Assembly: GCA_963851295.1 (NCBI GenBank)
Contig: CAWKOS010000001.1
Coordinates: 930,001-994,000 of the forward strand
From: JAOPZW01 sp963851295
GTDB lineage: Bacteria > Actinomycetota > Thermoleophilia > Solirubrobacterales > Solirubrobacteraceae
DNA length: 64,000 nucleotides
Reading direction: 5' to 3'
The notes beneath the pieces were generated by a model. The model ran no database searches. It was not told where the DNA came from and saw only the letters and a program-made list of their open reading frames with translations. Positions 34,418 to 42,787 of this stretch are shown one piece after another. Made by a program: the position numbers and the translations under genes. How positions within the stretch are numbered: the first letter of the stretch is position 1; each line of letters starts with the position of its first letter.

Positions 34418-35698
34418 ATGGCCACCGACACCCGCCTCTGGCACGCCTTCGCCGACATGTCCGCAGTCCGCGGCAACGAGATCGTCATCGCCCGCGGCGA
34501 TGGCGCCTACGTCTGGGACGAGGACGGCAACCGCCTGCTCGACGGCACCGCGAGCCTGTGGTGCGTCAACGTCGGGCACGGGCGCACCGAGATCGTCGAC
34601 GCGGTCGCCGCGCAGATGCGCGTGCTGGCCAGCTACCAGACCTTCGGCGTCTTCGCCAACCGGCCCGCGCTGGAGCTGACCGAGCGCCTCGCCGCGCTCG
34701 CGCCGGTCGACGACGCGCGCATCTTCCTGGGCTCGGGCGGCGGCGACGCCATCGACACGGCGGCCAAGCTCGCGCGGCGCTACTTCTCGGCGATCGGCTC
34801 GCCCGAGCGCACGCACCTGATCTCGCGCTCGCAGGGCTACCACGGCACGCACGGGATGGGGACGTCGATCGGCGGCATCCCGGGCAACCGCGAGGGCGTC
34901 GGGCCGCTGGACCCCAACGCGTCGATCGTGCCATGGGACTCGCTCGAGGCGCTCGAGGCCGAGGTCTCGCGGCTCGGGGCCGAGCACGTGGCGGCGGTCT
35001 TCGTCGAGCCGGTGATCGGCGCCGGCGGCGTGCGCCAGCCGCCCGCGGGTTACATCGAGGGCGTCGCCGAGCTGTGCGCCCGCACCGGCGTGCTCTTCGT
35101 CTGCGACTCGGTGATCGCGGGCTTCGGGCGCCTGGGCACGTGGTTCGGGATCGAGCGCTGGGGCGTGCAGCCGGACATGATCACCTTCGCCAAGGGCGTG
35201 ACGAGCGGCTACCTGCCCCTGGGCGGCGTCGTCGCGGGCGCCAAGGTCGCGGCGCCGTTCTGGGAGGACGGCGCGTGGTTCCGCCACGGGCCGACCTACT
35301 CGGGCCACCCCACCGTCTGCGCCGCCGCCCTCGCCAACCTCGACATCATCGAGCGCGACGGCCTGCTCGACCGCGGGCGCGAGCTCGAGGACGAGATCGG
35401 CCCGGCCTTCCGGCCCCTCGGCGACCATCCGCTGGTGGGCGAGATCCGCGCCGGGATCGGCGCCCTGGGCGCGATCGCCTTCGCCCCGGAGGCGCTCGCC
35501 GAGACGCCCGACCTGCCGACGCGCGTGTTCGGGGCGCTGCGCGACCGCGGCGTCCTGCTGCGCCCGCTCGGCGACGGCCTCGCCTTCTCGCCGCCGCTGG
35601 TCATCACGCGCGAGGAGGTCGAGCACGTCGCGTCGGTCGCCGCCGACGCCCTCGACGCGGTGGCGCGCGACGTGCCGGCGGGGGCGGCGGCGGGCTAG
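34418..35698 (+). CDS. Class III (omega) aminotransferase
   Basis: The 426-residue PLP enzyme is of the omega-transaminase/GABA aminotransferase group. LLDGTASLWCVNVGHG is at about residue 41, the PLP phosphate region GSGGGDAIDTAAKLAR near 104, and SQGYHGTHGMGTS near 139. The Asp-containing LFVCDSVIAGFGRLG and the PLP lysine in TFAKGVTSGYLPLGG follow near 255. The usual Asp in DEVxxGFGR is replaced by DSVIAGFGR, conserving the Asp. It moves an amino group between an amine or amino acid and a keto acid; substrate not deducible. It ends on a CTAG shared with the opposing oxidase gene. Confidence 0.92.
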   Translation: MATDTRLWHAFADMSAVRGNEIVIARGDGAYVWDEDGNRLLDGTASLWCVNVGHGRTEIVDAVAAQMRVLASYQTFGVFANRPALELTERLAALAPVDDARIFLGSGGGDAIDTAAKLARRYFSAIGSPERTHLISRSQGYHGTHGMGTSIGGIPGNREGVGPLDPNASIVPWDSLEALEAEVSRLGAEHVAAVFVEPVIGAGGVRQPPAGYIEGVAELCARTGVLFVCDSVIAGFGRLGTWFGIERWGVQPDMITFAKGVTSGYLPLGGVVAGAKVAAPFWEDGAWFRHGPTYSGHPTVCAAALANLDIIERDGLLDRGRELEDEIGPAFRPLGDHPLVGEIRAGIGALGAIAFAPEALAETPDLPTRVFGALRDRGVLLRPLGDGLAFSPPLVITREEVEHVASVAADALDAVARDVPAGAAAG

Positions 35699-36981
35699 AG
35701 GTCTCGCCTCGTCCCCAGCACCCGATCCGTGTACGCGTTCGTGAACACCCCGCCCGGATCGAACCGGCGGCGGACCGCGGCGAAGCGCTCCCAGCCCGGG
35801 TAGCGCGGCGCCAGCGTAGCGGCCGTCTGGAAGTGGCGCTTGCCCCAGTGCGGGCGGCCGCCGTGGGCGTCGGCGATGGCCTCGACGGCGCGGAAGTAGG
35901 GCTCCCAGGCCATGCCCTTGTAGGCGTGGACGGCGACGTACGCGGTCTCGCGCTCGAACGACGGGCTCAGGAGCGCGTCATCCGGCGCGACAAAGCGGAC
36001 CTCGATCGGGAAGTTGATCGCGAAGCCCTCGGCGGCGGCCTTGATCGCGCGCACGGCCTGCGCCGCGGCCGCCCGCGGGAGCGCGTACTCCATCTCGGTG
36101 AAGCGCACGAGCCGCGGCGTGGCGAAGATGCGATCGGAGCGGTCCACGCGCGTGCTCGACCCCGCCAGGCGCGTCACGAGCCGGTTGAGCGACGGGATCG
36201 CCGCCGGGAAGGAGCGCCCGACGGCGCACGCCAGCTGGAAGGCGCGGTTGGCGAGCAGGACGTCGTCGACGTAGGCGCGCACAGGCGAGCGAGGGCGCGG
36301 GGCCCCGTCCACGACGTCGTTGGTGCGCGTGAGCGCATGGTCGGCGTGCGGGAAGACGAAGAACTCGAAGTGGCGGTGACCGTCGACGCGCGCGTCGAGC
36401 TCCTCGAGGACGGCGGCCAGCGGCGCGGGGGCGTCGACGCCGCGCAGCGTGAAGGCCGGGACGGCCTGCAGCGTGACCTCGGTGACGACGCCCAGCGTCC
36501 CGACGGCCACCCGCGCGGCGCGCAGCTCGTCGCCGCCGTCGACGTCGAGCACCTCGCCGGCGGCGGTCACCAGCCGCAGCGCTCGCACCTGCGCCGAGAG
36601 GTTGGGCAGCTCGGCGCCGGTGCCGTGCGTCGCCGTCGCGATCGCGCCCGCGATCGACTGCGCGTCGACGTCGCCGAGGTTGGGGAGCGCCAGGGCGTGG
36701 CCGGCGAGCGCCTCGCTGAGCGCGTGCAGGCGCATGCCGCCCTGCACGCGCACGAGTCCGCTCGCGCGATCGGCCTCGAGCAGCGCGCCCATCCGCTCCA
36801 GGCTCAGCACCGTGCCGTCGGTGAGGACCGCGCCGGTGAACGAGTGGCCCGACCCCGCGACGCGCACGCAGCGCCCCCCGGCCACCGCGCGCTCGATAGC
36901 GCCCACGACCTCGCCGACCGCCCCGGGGCGCTCGACCGCGGCGGGCTCGCAGCGCTGGTCGCCCGCCCAGTTGGACCACAT
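35695..36981 (-). CDS. FAD-linked sugar-lactone oxidase (L-gulonolactone/D-arabinono-lactone oxidase family)
   Basis: The 428-residue protein has a PCMH-type FAD domain with VRVAGSGHSFTGAVLTDG, whose His covalently holds FAD in family members. ALPNLGDVDAQSIAGAIATA and THGTG complete the nucleotide site. The ALO C-terminal domain ends with HWGKRHFQT and RRRFDPGGVFTNAYTDRVL. It oxidises aldonolactones or related polyols with O2 or another acceptor. ATG 36981 lies 6 nt from TAGCGT within a palindromic promoter shared with the rhodanese gene. The start MWSNWAGDQ is typical of the family. Confidence 0.92.
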   Translation of the reverse strand: MWSNWAGDQRCEPAAVERPGAVGEVVGAIERAVAGGRCVRVAGSGHSFTGAVLTDGTVLSLERMGALLEADRASGLVRVQGGMRLHALSEALAGHALALPNLGDVDAQSIAGAIATATHGTGAELPNLSAQVRALRLVTAAGEVLDVDGGDELRAARVAVGTLGVVTEVTLQAVPAFTLRGVDAPAPLAAVLEELDARVDGHRHFEFFVFPHADHALTRTNDVVDGAPRPRSPVRAYVDDVLLANRAFQLACAVGRSFPAAIPSLNRLVTRLAGSSTRVDRSDRIFATPRLVRFTEMEYALPRAAAAQAVRAIKAAAEGFAINFPIEVRFVAPDDALLSPSFERETAYVAVHAYKGMAWEPYFRAVEAIADAHGGRPHWGKRHFQTAATLAPRYPGWERFAAVRRRFDPGGVFTNAYTDRVLGTRRDL

Positions 36982-36985
36982 GCGA

Positions 36986-36999
36986 GCACGCTAGCGTGC
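36986..36999. promoter_or_regulatory. Self-complementary bidirectional promoter (14-bp palindrome)
   Basis: GCACGCTAGCGTGC is a perfect palindrome in a 23-bp divergent spacer. It gives TAGCGT on both strands: 36992-36997 is 7 nt before ATG 37005, and the complement of 36988-36993 is 6 nt before ATG 36981. The two -10 boxes therefore occupy the same base pairs. Confidence 0.6.
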
Positions 37000-37004
37000 G
37001 GGAG

Positions 37005-37325
37005 ATGACCGATCAGCTGGAAGTCACCGTCGAGCACACCGCCGGTGCGCTGCAGGACGGCAGCGCCCAGGTCATCGATGTGCGCGAGGAGTACGAGCGC
37101 GCCGCCGGGCGCATCGCCGGGAGCCGCCACATCGCCCTCGGCGAGCTGGCGGCCAACGCCGAGTCGATCGACCGCGAGCAACCGGTCGTCTTCTACTGCC
37201 ACGTCGGCTCGCGCTCGCTGATGGCCGCGCAGGCCTTCCGCGAGGCCGGCTTCGACGCCTACTCGATGGCGGGCGGGATGGAGCGCTGGGAGCAGGAGGG
37301 CAAGCCGGTGCAGACCGGCTCCTGA
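37005..37325 (+). CDS. Rhodanese-like domain protein
   Basis: The 106-residue single-domain rhodanese has QVIDVREEYERAAGRIAGS near residue 21 and the active-site loop FYCHVGSRS, with the persulfide-carrying Cys near 68. It ends GFDAYSMAGGMERWEQEG. It would transfer sulfane sulfur from a donor to a thiol or cyanide. The start is placed at ATG 37005, since the in-frame GTG 36996 lies inside the -10 box. A strong terminator follows. Its divergent promoter links it with the lactone oxidase, although no functional link is known. Confidence 0.9.
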   Translation: MTDQLEVTVEHTAGALQDGSAQVIDVREEYERAAGRIAGSRHIALGELAANAESIDREQPVVFYCHVGSRSLMAAQAFREAGFDAYSMAGGMERWEQEGKPVQTGS

Positions 37326-37330
37326 ACGAC

Positions 37331-37359
37331 GAAGGGCCCGCACGAGGCGGGCCCTTCGA
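37331..37359. terminator. Bidirectional intrinsic-type terminator
   Basis: CGAAGGGCCCGC and GCGGGCCCTTCG pair over 12 bp around ACGAG, between the converging rhodanese and cold-shock genes. It is the clearest terminator hairpin in the window and can serve both strands; T-runs are weak. Confidence 0.75.
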
Positions 37360-37381
37360 GGAAGTCTGCGGGTGGCGGTGC

Positions 37382-37585
37382 CTAGAGCTTGCTGACGTTG
37401 ACCGCCTTCGGGCCCTTGTCGCCGGCCTCCTCCTCGTAGGAGACGCGCGCGCCCTCGGGCAGCGAGCGGTAGCCGTCGGCGTTGATCCCCGTGTGATGGA
37501 CGAACAGGTCCCGGCTGCCCTCGTCGGGCGTGATGAAGCCGAAGCCCTTGTCGTCGCTGAACCACTTCACGGTACCGGTAGGCAT
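37382..37585 (-). CDS. cspA: Cold shock protein
   Basis: The 67-residue single cold-shock (OB-fold) domain has RNP1 KGFGFITPD and RNP2 LFVHHTGI, with GTVKWFSDDKGFGF at the start and GPKAVNVSKL at the end. CspA-type proteins bind single-stranded RNA/DNA and melt secondary structure. The ATG at 37585 has a GGAGG-AAGG ribosome-binding region upstream. The 190-bp gap before the divergent cupin gene offers a leader of about 100 nt, behind a likely -10 TATTTT (complement 37694-37699). Long leaders are common for cold-shock genes. Confidence 0.96.
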   Translation of the reverse strand: MPTGTVKWFSDDKGFGFITPDEGSRDLFVHHTGINADGYRSLPEGARVSYEEEAGDKGPKAVNVSKL

Positions 37586-37693
37586 TCCAGCCCTTCCTCC
37601 GATGAATCCTGTGCTGCGTGCGGAGGAAGCTGCTGCTGCCTGGACCCGACGCCTGCACTCCTCGCCGGGTAGGACCCCGGCCTGACGCGGCGC

Positions 37694-37699
37694 AAAATA
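37694..37699 (-). promoter_or_regulatory. Candidate -10 of cspA
   Basis: The complement reads TATTTT, the most A/T-rich hexamer in the gap. It would give a leader near 100 nt that contains CAGGAATCCTG-like and GGAGGAAG elements. No clear -35. Confidence 0.35.
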
Positions 37700-37763
37700 C
37701 CAGGTAATCGGGCAGGAATCCTGTTCTCAGACGGTGAAGGTCCGCGCGCGGTCCAGGCGCACA

Positions 37764-37769
37764 TAGAGT
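37764..37769 (+). promoter_or_regulatory. -10 element of the cupin/threonine dehydratase operon
   Basis: TAGAGT lies 6 nt before ATG 37776, consistent with leaderless transcription. Confidence 0.5.
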
Positions 37770-37775
37770 GCAGGG

Positions 37776-38186
37776 ATGGACGAAGTCACGACGGGCGACG
37801 GCTGGGCCGTCACGAGCATCCAGAGGCTCGGCGACGAGCCCGGATTTCGCAAGATCCGCCCCGCGCTGGGCGTCACCGCGTTCGGGATCAACGCGGTGGT
37901 GCTGCCGCCCGGCATCGAGACCCCCCGCCACTTCCACGAGCGCCAGGAGGAGGTCTACTTCGTGCACGCGGGGCGCCTGGAGATCGAGTTCGGCGACGGC
38001 GCCACGGAGACGCTCGAGCCCGGCGCGGTCGCGCGCGTCGAGCCCTCGACCATCCGCCGGATGCGCAACGTCGGCGACGTCGACGCGGTCTACGTCATCG
38101 TCGGCGGCGCCGAGGGCGTCGGCTACGTCGGCCGCGACGGCAAGGTCCCCGCGGAGGACGAGGAGCGCTACAGCGCGACAGGATGA
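37776..38186 (+). CDS. Cupin domain protein
   Basis: The 136-residue cupin has motif 1 PPGIETPRHFHERQEEVYFV (two His and Glu ligands) near residue 44 and motif 2 LEPGAVARVEPSTIRRMRNV, where the second-motif His is not evident. It may bind one metal ion with fewer ligands. It overlaps the threonine dehydratase gene by 4 nt (ATGA), so a role connected with amino acid or sugar metabolism is possible. The activity of such small cupins varies widely and cannot be assigned. Confidence 0.82.
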   Translation: MDEVTTGDGWAVTSIQRLGDEPGFRKIRPALGVTAFGINAVVLPPGIETPRHFHERQEEVYFVHAGRLEIEFGDGATETLEPGAVARVEPSTIRRMRNVGDVDAVYVIVGGAEGVGYVGRDGKVPAEDEERYSATG

Positions 38187-39157
38187 CGGCCAAGGCGCCG
38201 CTGCCGATCTCGCTCGACGACGTCCACGCGGCCGCGGCGCGCATCGACGGCGTCGCCCACCGCACGCCGGTGCTGCGCTCGCGCACCCTCGACGCGCTGG
38301 CCGGCGCGCCCGTGGCCCTGAAGGCCGAGAACCTCCAGCGCGCCGGCGCCTTCAAGTTCCGCGGCGCCTTCAACGCCGTCGCCGCGCTGCGGCCGGACGG
38401 CGTGTGCTCGGTCTCGTCGGGCAACCACGCCCAGGCGCTGGCGCTCGCCGCGCGCGAGCACGGCGCCACGGCGACGATCCTCATGCCGGCCGACGCGCCC
38501 GCCTCCAAGCGCGCGGCGACCGAGGGCTACGGCGCGGAGGTGATCGAGTTCGACCGCTACTCCGAGGACCGCGACGCCCTCGCCCGCGCGCTCGCCGCCG
38601 AGCGCGGGCTGACGCTCGTGCATCCGTACGACGAGCCGCTGGTCATGGCCGGGCAGGGCACCGTCGGCCTCGAGCTCGCCGACGACGTCCCCGACCTCGA
38701 CGTCGTCGTCGTGCCGGTCGGCGGCGGCGGGCTCATCTCCGGTGTCGCCACCGCGCTCAAGGCGCTGCGTCCCGAGGTCCGCGTCGTGGGCGTCGAGCCC
38801 GAGGCCGGCGACGACGTCGCGCGCTCGCTGCGCGCCGGCCGGCGCCTGTCGGTCCAGGTGTCCCCCACGATCGCCGACGGCCAGCAGGTGCCGACCGCGG
38901 GCGAGCTGACGTGGGAGGTCATCCACGCGCTCGTCGACGACGTCGTCACCGTCTCGGACGCCGAGATCGTCGACGCCATGCGCCTGCTCTTCGAGCGCCT
39001 GAAGGTGGTCGCCGAGCCGAGCGGCGCCTGCGCGCTGGCGGCCCTGCTCGCGGGCCGTGTGGAGGCGCGCGGCGGAACGGTCGGCGTCGTGGTCAGCGGC
39101 GGCAACGTCGACGCCGCGCGCTTCGCCTCCCTGTTAGGCCCGCGCCCGGACGGGTAG
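38183..39157 (+). CDS. Threonine ammonia-lyase (threonine/serine dehydratase)
   Basis: The 324-residue fold-type II PLP enzyme deaminates threonine to 2-oxobutanoate. The PLP lysine is in AGAFKFRGAFNA near residue 58, SSGNHAQALALAAREHGATA is the substrate loop, and VVPVGGGGLISGVATAL binds the PLP phosphate. There is no C-terminal ACT regulatory domain, so it is the catabolic or unregulated short form rather than classical biosynthetic IlvA. It overlaps the cupin gene by ATGA. 2-Oxobutanoate can enter isoleucine synthesis or propionyl-CoA metabolism. Confidence 0.9.
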   Translation: MTAKAPLPISLDDVHAAAARIDGVAHRTPVLRSRTLDALAGAPVALKAENLQRAGAFKFRGAFNAVAALRPDGVCSVSSGNHAQALALAAREHGATATILMPADAPASKRAATEGYGAEVIEFDRYSEDRDALARALAAERGLTLVHPYDEPLVMAGQGTVGLELADDVPDLDVVVVPVGGGGLISGVATALKALRPEVRVVGVEPEAGDDVARSLRAGRRLSVQVSPTIADGQQVPTAGELTWEVIHALVDDVVTVSDAEIVDAMRLLFERLKVVAEPSGACALAALLAGRVEARGGTVGVVVSGGNVDAARFASLLGPRPDG

Positions 39158-39166
39158 CGCCCCACC

Positions 39167-39463
39167 ATGGAGGAAGACAAGCGCAGCATGCGCGAGCTCG
39201 AGGAGAACCCGCCCAAGCGCCTCGAGGACTGGCCCGACGACGAGCGCAAGTACGAGACCTTCGGCGGCCGCGAGGGCGAGCACTCCTACGACGAGGGCCC
39301 CGAACGCAAGCTCGGCCCGTCCGGCGTCGAGCATCACGCCGACGGCTCGGTCAGCATCGACGGCGAGCCCGTCGACGACCCCGAGGCGCTCAAGGGCGAC
39401 CCGATCCCCGGCGGCCCGACCGATCCCGACGCCGGGCGCCCGGAGGCCGAGCGCAACTCCTGA
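39167..39463 (+). CDS. Small hydrophilic acidic protein of unknown function
   Basis: The 98-residue protein lacks hydrophobic segments and is very rich in Asp, Glu, Pro and Gly: RELEENPPKRLEDWPDDERK, EGEHSYDEGPERKLGPSGVE, then SVSIDGEPVDDPEALKGD. It is likely intrinsically disordered. The gene begins 9 nt after the dehydratase stop and is probably co-transcribed. No family recognised; codon bias resembles true coding regions. Confidence 0.65.
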   Translation: MEEDKRSMRELEENPPKRLEDWPDDERKYETFGGREGEHSYDEGPERKLGPSGVEHHADGSVSIDGEPVDDPEALKGDPIPGGPTDPDAGRPEAERNS

Positions 39464-39482
39464 GCGCCAGCGGCCCAGCCGC

Positions 39483-39488
39483 TAGCGT
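39483..39488 (+). promoter_or_regulatory. -10 element of the P450 gene
   Basis: TAGCGT lies 8 nt before ATG 39497. Confidence 0.5.
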
Positions 39489-39496
39489 GGGCGGCG

Positions 39497-40780
39497 ATGG
39501 ACGCCGCCCTCCCGCCCGGGCCGCGCGAGCCGGCCGCCCTGCAGACGCTCGAGTGGGTCGCGCGGCCGACCGCCTTCCTGCGCCGTTGCGCGGCAGCCCA
39601 CGGCGAGGCGTTCACCATCCGCCTCGCCTTCGACGACGCACCGCTCGTGCTCGTCTGGCACCCCGACGCCGTGCGCGCGGTCTACGCCGCCGGCCCGGAC
39701 GTCGCGCTGCGCGGCGCGAGCCCGGGCCCGCTGCGTCCGGTCGCCGGCCCGCGCTCGATCCTCTTCGCCGACGGCGAGGCGCACCTGCGCATCCGCCGGC
39801 TGATGCTCCCGCCCTTCCACGGCGAGCGCGTCGCCGCCTACCGCGAGGTCACGCGCGAGGTCACGCTCGAGCACGTCGCGCGGTGGCCGCGCGGGCGCCC
39901 CGTCGCCGCCCTCGGCCTCATGCAGGAGCTGACCCTCGACGTCATCCTGCGCGCGGTCTTCGGCACGAGCGACCGGCGCCTGGCGGCCGACATCCGCGCC
40001 ACGCTCGCCATAGGCCGCTCGCTCCCGCGCGCGGCGGCGATGTCGCTGGCCCAGCGCGACCTCGGGCCGCGCTCGCCGTGGGGCGCCTTCCTGCGGCGCA
40101 TGGCGGTCGTCGACGCCCAGCTCATGGCGCTCATCGCCCGCCGCCGGGAGCAGGGCGCCGGCGGCGACGACGTCCTCGGCCAGCTCCTGGGCGCCGGGCT
40201 CGACGACGCCGAGCTGCGCGACCACCTCGTGACGCTCCTGGCCGCGGGCCACGAGACGACGGCGGGCTCGCTGGCGTGGGCGCTCGAGCGCCTGGCGCGC
40301 GCGCGCGGGGCCTACGCTCGCGTGCGCGCCGGCGACGAGGAGTGGATCGACGCGGTGGTCAAGGAGACGCTGCGCATCCGCCCCGTCCTCACGGTGGCGC
40401 CGCGCAAGCTCGCGGCGCCGCTGCGCGTGGACGGCCTCGAGCTGCCCGCCGGCGTCCACGTCGCGCCGTGCATCTACCTCGTGCACCGCCGCGAGGACCT
40501 CTACCCCGACGCGCGCGCCTGGCGCCCGGAGCGCTGGCTGGGCGCGGGCGCGCCGGAGTCCTTCGCGTGGATCCCCTTCGGCGGCGGCGTGCGCCGCTGC
40601 CTCGGCGCGGCGTTCGCGACGATGGAGATGGCCGAGGTCCTGCGGGTCGTCGCGGAGCGCCTGGACCTGGCGCCCGCGGGCGCGCGCGGCGAGCGGATGC
40701 GCCGGCGCGGGATCACCCTGCAGCCGGGGCGCGGCGCGCGCGTCGTCCTCAGCGATGCTTCTTCGGCTTCTTCGTCGTGA
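39497..40780 (+). CDS. Cytochrome P450
   Basis: The 427-residue haem monooxygenase has the I-helix oxygen-binding motif LLAAGHETTAGSLAW near residue 250, the K-helix ExxR in KETLRIRP near 293, and the haem loop WIPFGGGVRRCLGAAF with the axial Cys near 371. Sequence style (helix C region FADGEAHLRIRRLMLPPFHG) is closer to CYP110/CYP4-like bacterial forms than to CYP107. No ferredoxin or reductase is adjacent. Substrate unknown. The last 32 nt overlap the opposing protease gene. Confidence 0.93.
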   Translation: MDAALPPGPREPAALQTLEWVARPTAFLRRCAAAHGEAFTIRLAFDDAPLVLVWHPDAVRAVYAAGPDVALRGASPGPLRPVAGPRSILFADGEAHLRIRRLMLPPFHGERVAAYREVTREVTLEHVARWPRGRPVAALGLMQELTLDVILRAVFGTSDRRLAADIRATLAIGRSLPRAAAMSLAQRDLGPRSPWGAFLRRMAVVDAQLMALIARRREQGAGGDDVLGQLLGAGLDDAELRDHLVTLLAAGHETTAGSLAWALERLARARGAYARVRAGDEEWIDAVVKETLRIRPVLTVAPRKLAAPLRVDGLELPAGVHVAPCIYLVHRREDLYPDARAWRPERWLGAGAPESFAWIPFGGGVRRCLGAAFATMEMAEVLRVVAERLDLAPAGARGERMRRRGITLQPGRGARVVLSDASSASSS

Positions 40781-42356
40781 CCGTCTTGGTGGTCGGCAGC
40801 GCCTGGCGGTGGCCCGCCTTGTCGACGGCGAAGAGGGTGAAGACCTGCTTGCCCACCGGGAGCCTGGAGGCGACGATCTGGAAGCGCGTCGCGCTCAGGG
40901 CCGCGACGCTCGTCCTGCCGTTCTTCTGGCGCGTGCACGGCACCTTCCTGCCGCGCTTCCTGCACGTCGTGCGGTAGGTCGTGCGCACCGCGGCGGTGAC
41001 GGTCTTGATCCCGGCGGAGAAGCCCGCGTCGGTGACGCTGACGGTCAGCGTGCAGCGCGTCGACGTGCAGGTCGTCCTGGTCACGCGGGCAACGGGCGCC
41101 GCCGTGTCCTGCTGGTTCTGCGAGGGCGATTCGTGGCCGGTGTCGGGCGGCTGCTGCGCGGGCGGCTGCTCGGGCACCGGGACCGTCGACGCGACGCTGC
41201 TGGCGTAGGCGAAGCCTCCGGCGTTGCGGCCCTCGACGTCGCAGCGCAGCATGCTGCCGGCGTCCTGCGGCTGGACCGTGTAGGTCCGCTGGGCGCCCTG
41301 CGCGGTGCGCGCCACGTTGCCCCCCGCCGCCGGCACGACGAACTGATAGGTGAAGTCGGGCTGACCATCCCAGGTGCCGGGGTCGCAGGTCACGGTGCTG
41401 CCGACCGTCGGAGTGCCCTGCATCGAGGGCGCTGTGACGGTGCGCGGTGCGCTCGCCGGATCGGGCTGGAGGAGGTAGGACCTGATGTCGGGGGAGTAGA
41501 CCTCGGTGTAGCCGCCGGGATAGCCCGGGACCGCGCAGCCGCTGGGCGGACCGAACGACACGATCCCGATGAGTCGCATGTCATCGGGGAAGTTGGGGTT
41601 CTCGACGACGAGCGGGCCGCCGCTGTCGCCGAAGCAGGCGTCGACGCTCGCGCTCCCGGCGCACTGCATCGCGGGGCGGTCGAACCCGTCGTAGGCGGGG
41701 GCGCAGGCGTCGTCGCTGACCAGCGGATCGTTGCGGGAGATTTGCAGCACCGGCGGGTGGCTGGAGCTCGCCCCGCTCGTCCGTCCCCAGCCGGTGACGG
41801 TCGCCTTCGCGATCGACCCGTTCTGCGTCGCCTGCCACGTCAGGGAATCGGCGAGCTCGATGTGCTGGATGGAGCTGTTCTCCTGGATGCTGCCGCGAAG
41901 CGTGATGACGGCCGCGTCGTGGCTGAACGTGGCCGGGTCGTAGTCGTTGTCGATCGAGATCGCGGCCACGGGGAAGCGTCCGAAGTCACCGGCCGGGGCC
42001 CTGAGGTCCGCGTTGCCCCCGAAGACGTCGATGGCGTCGACGGGGACCGGCTGCCCGGACGCGCCGAGGACGTTGTCGAAGACGCAGTGCGCCGCGGTGA
42101 TGATGTGGGTCGGGTCGCGAACGATGCCGCCGCACCACTGGCCCTGCAGAGGGGTCGGTTGGTCGGTGCGGATGAGCGCGACCTGGTAGGGCGCATCCTC
42201 GATGCTGGACACCGGCGCGCCCCCCACGACCGCCCCCGCGGGTGGGCAGCACAACAGGCCCGCGGCAAGCCCGGCCCCCCATGCGATCGCCCATCGCATG
42301 CCCATCGTGATCGGTTTCGGCATCCTGAGAGCCCGCCTACAGAGGCGGGTGTCCAT
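40749..42356 (-). CDS. Secreted trypsin-like serine protease with C-terminal beta domains
   Basis: The 535-residue protein has a signal peptide (hydrophobic core AIAWGAGLAAGLLCC) and mature start VVGGAPV. The S1 protease triad is His in IITAAHCVF, Asp in SHDAAVITL and Ser in DACFGDSGGPLVV. The Asp six residues before the Ser predicts trypsin-like cleavage after Lys/Arg. After about residue 290 an Ig-like region (CDPGTWDGQPDFTYQFVV) follows, then a Pro/Gln linker. The C-terminal basic beta module (RTTCTSTRCTLTVSVTDAGF, KKPKKHR) is of the type seen in other secreted proteins here. Several ATGs are possible; ATG 42356 has TACCCT 5 nt upstream. Confidence 0.9.
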   Translation of the reverse strand: MDTRLCRRALRMPKPITMGMRWAIAWGAGLAAGLLCCPPAGAVVGGAPVSSIEDAPYQVALIRTDQPTPLQGQWCGGIVRDPTHIITAAHCVFDNVLGASGQPVPVDAIDVFGGNADLRAPAGDFGRFPVAAISIDNDYDPATFSHDAAVITLRGSIQENSSIQHIELADSLTWQATQNGSIAKATVTGWGRTSGASSSHPPVLQISRNDPLVSDDACAPAYDGFDRPAMQCAGSASVDACFGDSGGPLVVENPNFPDDMRLIGIVSFGPPSGCAVPGYPGGYTEVYSPDIRSYLLQPDPASAPRTVTAPSMQGTPTVGSTVTCDPGTWDGQPDFTYQFVVPAAGGNVARTAQGAQRTYTVQPQDAGSMLRCDVEGRNAGGFAYASSVASTVPVPEQPPAQQPPDTGHESPSQNQQDTAAPVARVTRTTCTSTRCTLTVSVTDAGFSAGIKTVTAAVRTTYRTTCRKRGRKVPCTRQKNGRTSVAALSATRFQIVASRLPVGKQVFTLFAVDKAGHRQALPTTKTVTTKKPKKHR

Positions 42357-42360
42357 CTAA

Positions 42361-42367
42361 GAGGGTA
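42361..42367. promoter_or_regulatory. Overlapping divergent -10 elements (GAGGGTA)
   Basis: The complement TACCCT lies 5 nt before the protease ATG at 42356. Forward GAGGGT lies 7 nt before GTG 42374. The same seven bases in the opposite orientation serve the divergent pair at 48427-48433. Confidence 0.4.
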
Positions 42368-42373
42368 GTGCGC

Positions 42374-42787
42374 GTGGAAGACCCGATGTGGATCTCTCGT
42401 TATGTAGCCGTTCCGCTCGGCGAAGTTACGCTGCGCACGAGCCGCTCGTCAGGGCCCGGCGGCCAGCACGCCAACGTGACCGCGTCGCGCGTGGAGGCGG
42501 TGTTCGACGTCGCCGCTTCGAGTTCCTTGAGCGACGCGCAGAAGGCCCGCGTGATGGCTCGCTGCGGCCCCGTGGTCCGGGCGGTGGCACAGGACGCGCG
42601 CAGCCAGACGCGCAACCGCGAGCTCGCCCTGCAGCGCCTGCGCACGCGGCTGGCCCAGGCCATCGCCGTCCCGCGGGCGCGCCACGCGACCAAGCCCACG
42701 GCGGCGTCCCGCGCGCGGCGCGCCGAGGCCAAGCGCCGCCAGTCCCAGCGCAAGCGCGAGCGCCGCCGACCGGCCGACGAGGGCTAA
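42374..42787 (+). CDS. arfB: ArfB/YaeJ-type peptidyl-tRNA hydrolase (release-factor domain)
   Basis: The roughly 137-residue protein has a class I release-factor GGQ domain only: VPLGEVTLRTSRSSGPGGQ, then HANVTASRVEAVF. A basic C-terminal tail (RRAEAKRRQSQRKRERRRP) follows, as in ArfB, which inserts into the empty mRNA channel of stalled ribosomes. It releases nascent chains from non-stop ribosomes. GGQHAN replaces the common GGQHVN. The start is GTG 42374 by promoter position; ATG 42386 (MWISRYVAV) is an alternative. The stop interlocks with the opposing gene through CTAA. Confidence 0.88.
   Translation: MEDPMWISRYVAVPLGEVTLRTSRSSGPGGQHANVTASRVEAVFDVAASSSLSDAQKARVMARCGPVVRAVAQDARSQTRNRELALQRLRTRLAQAIAVPRARHATKPTAASRARRAEAKRRQSQRKRERRRPADEG

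Noticed and set aside
36996..36998. GTG as an upstream start of the rhodanese
   Set aside because: It falls inside the -10 box TAGCGT; ATG 37005 sits at the right distance for a leaderless start.
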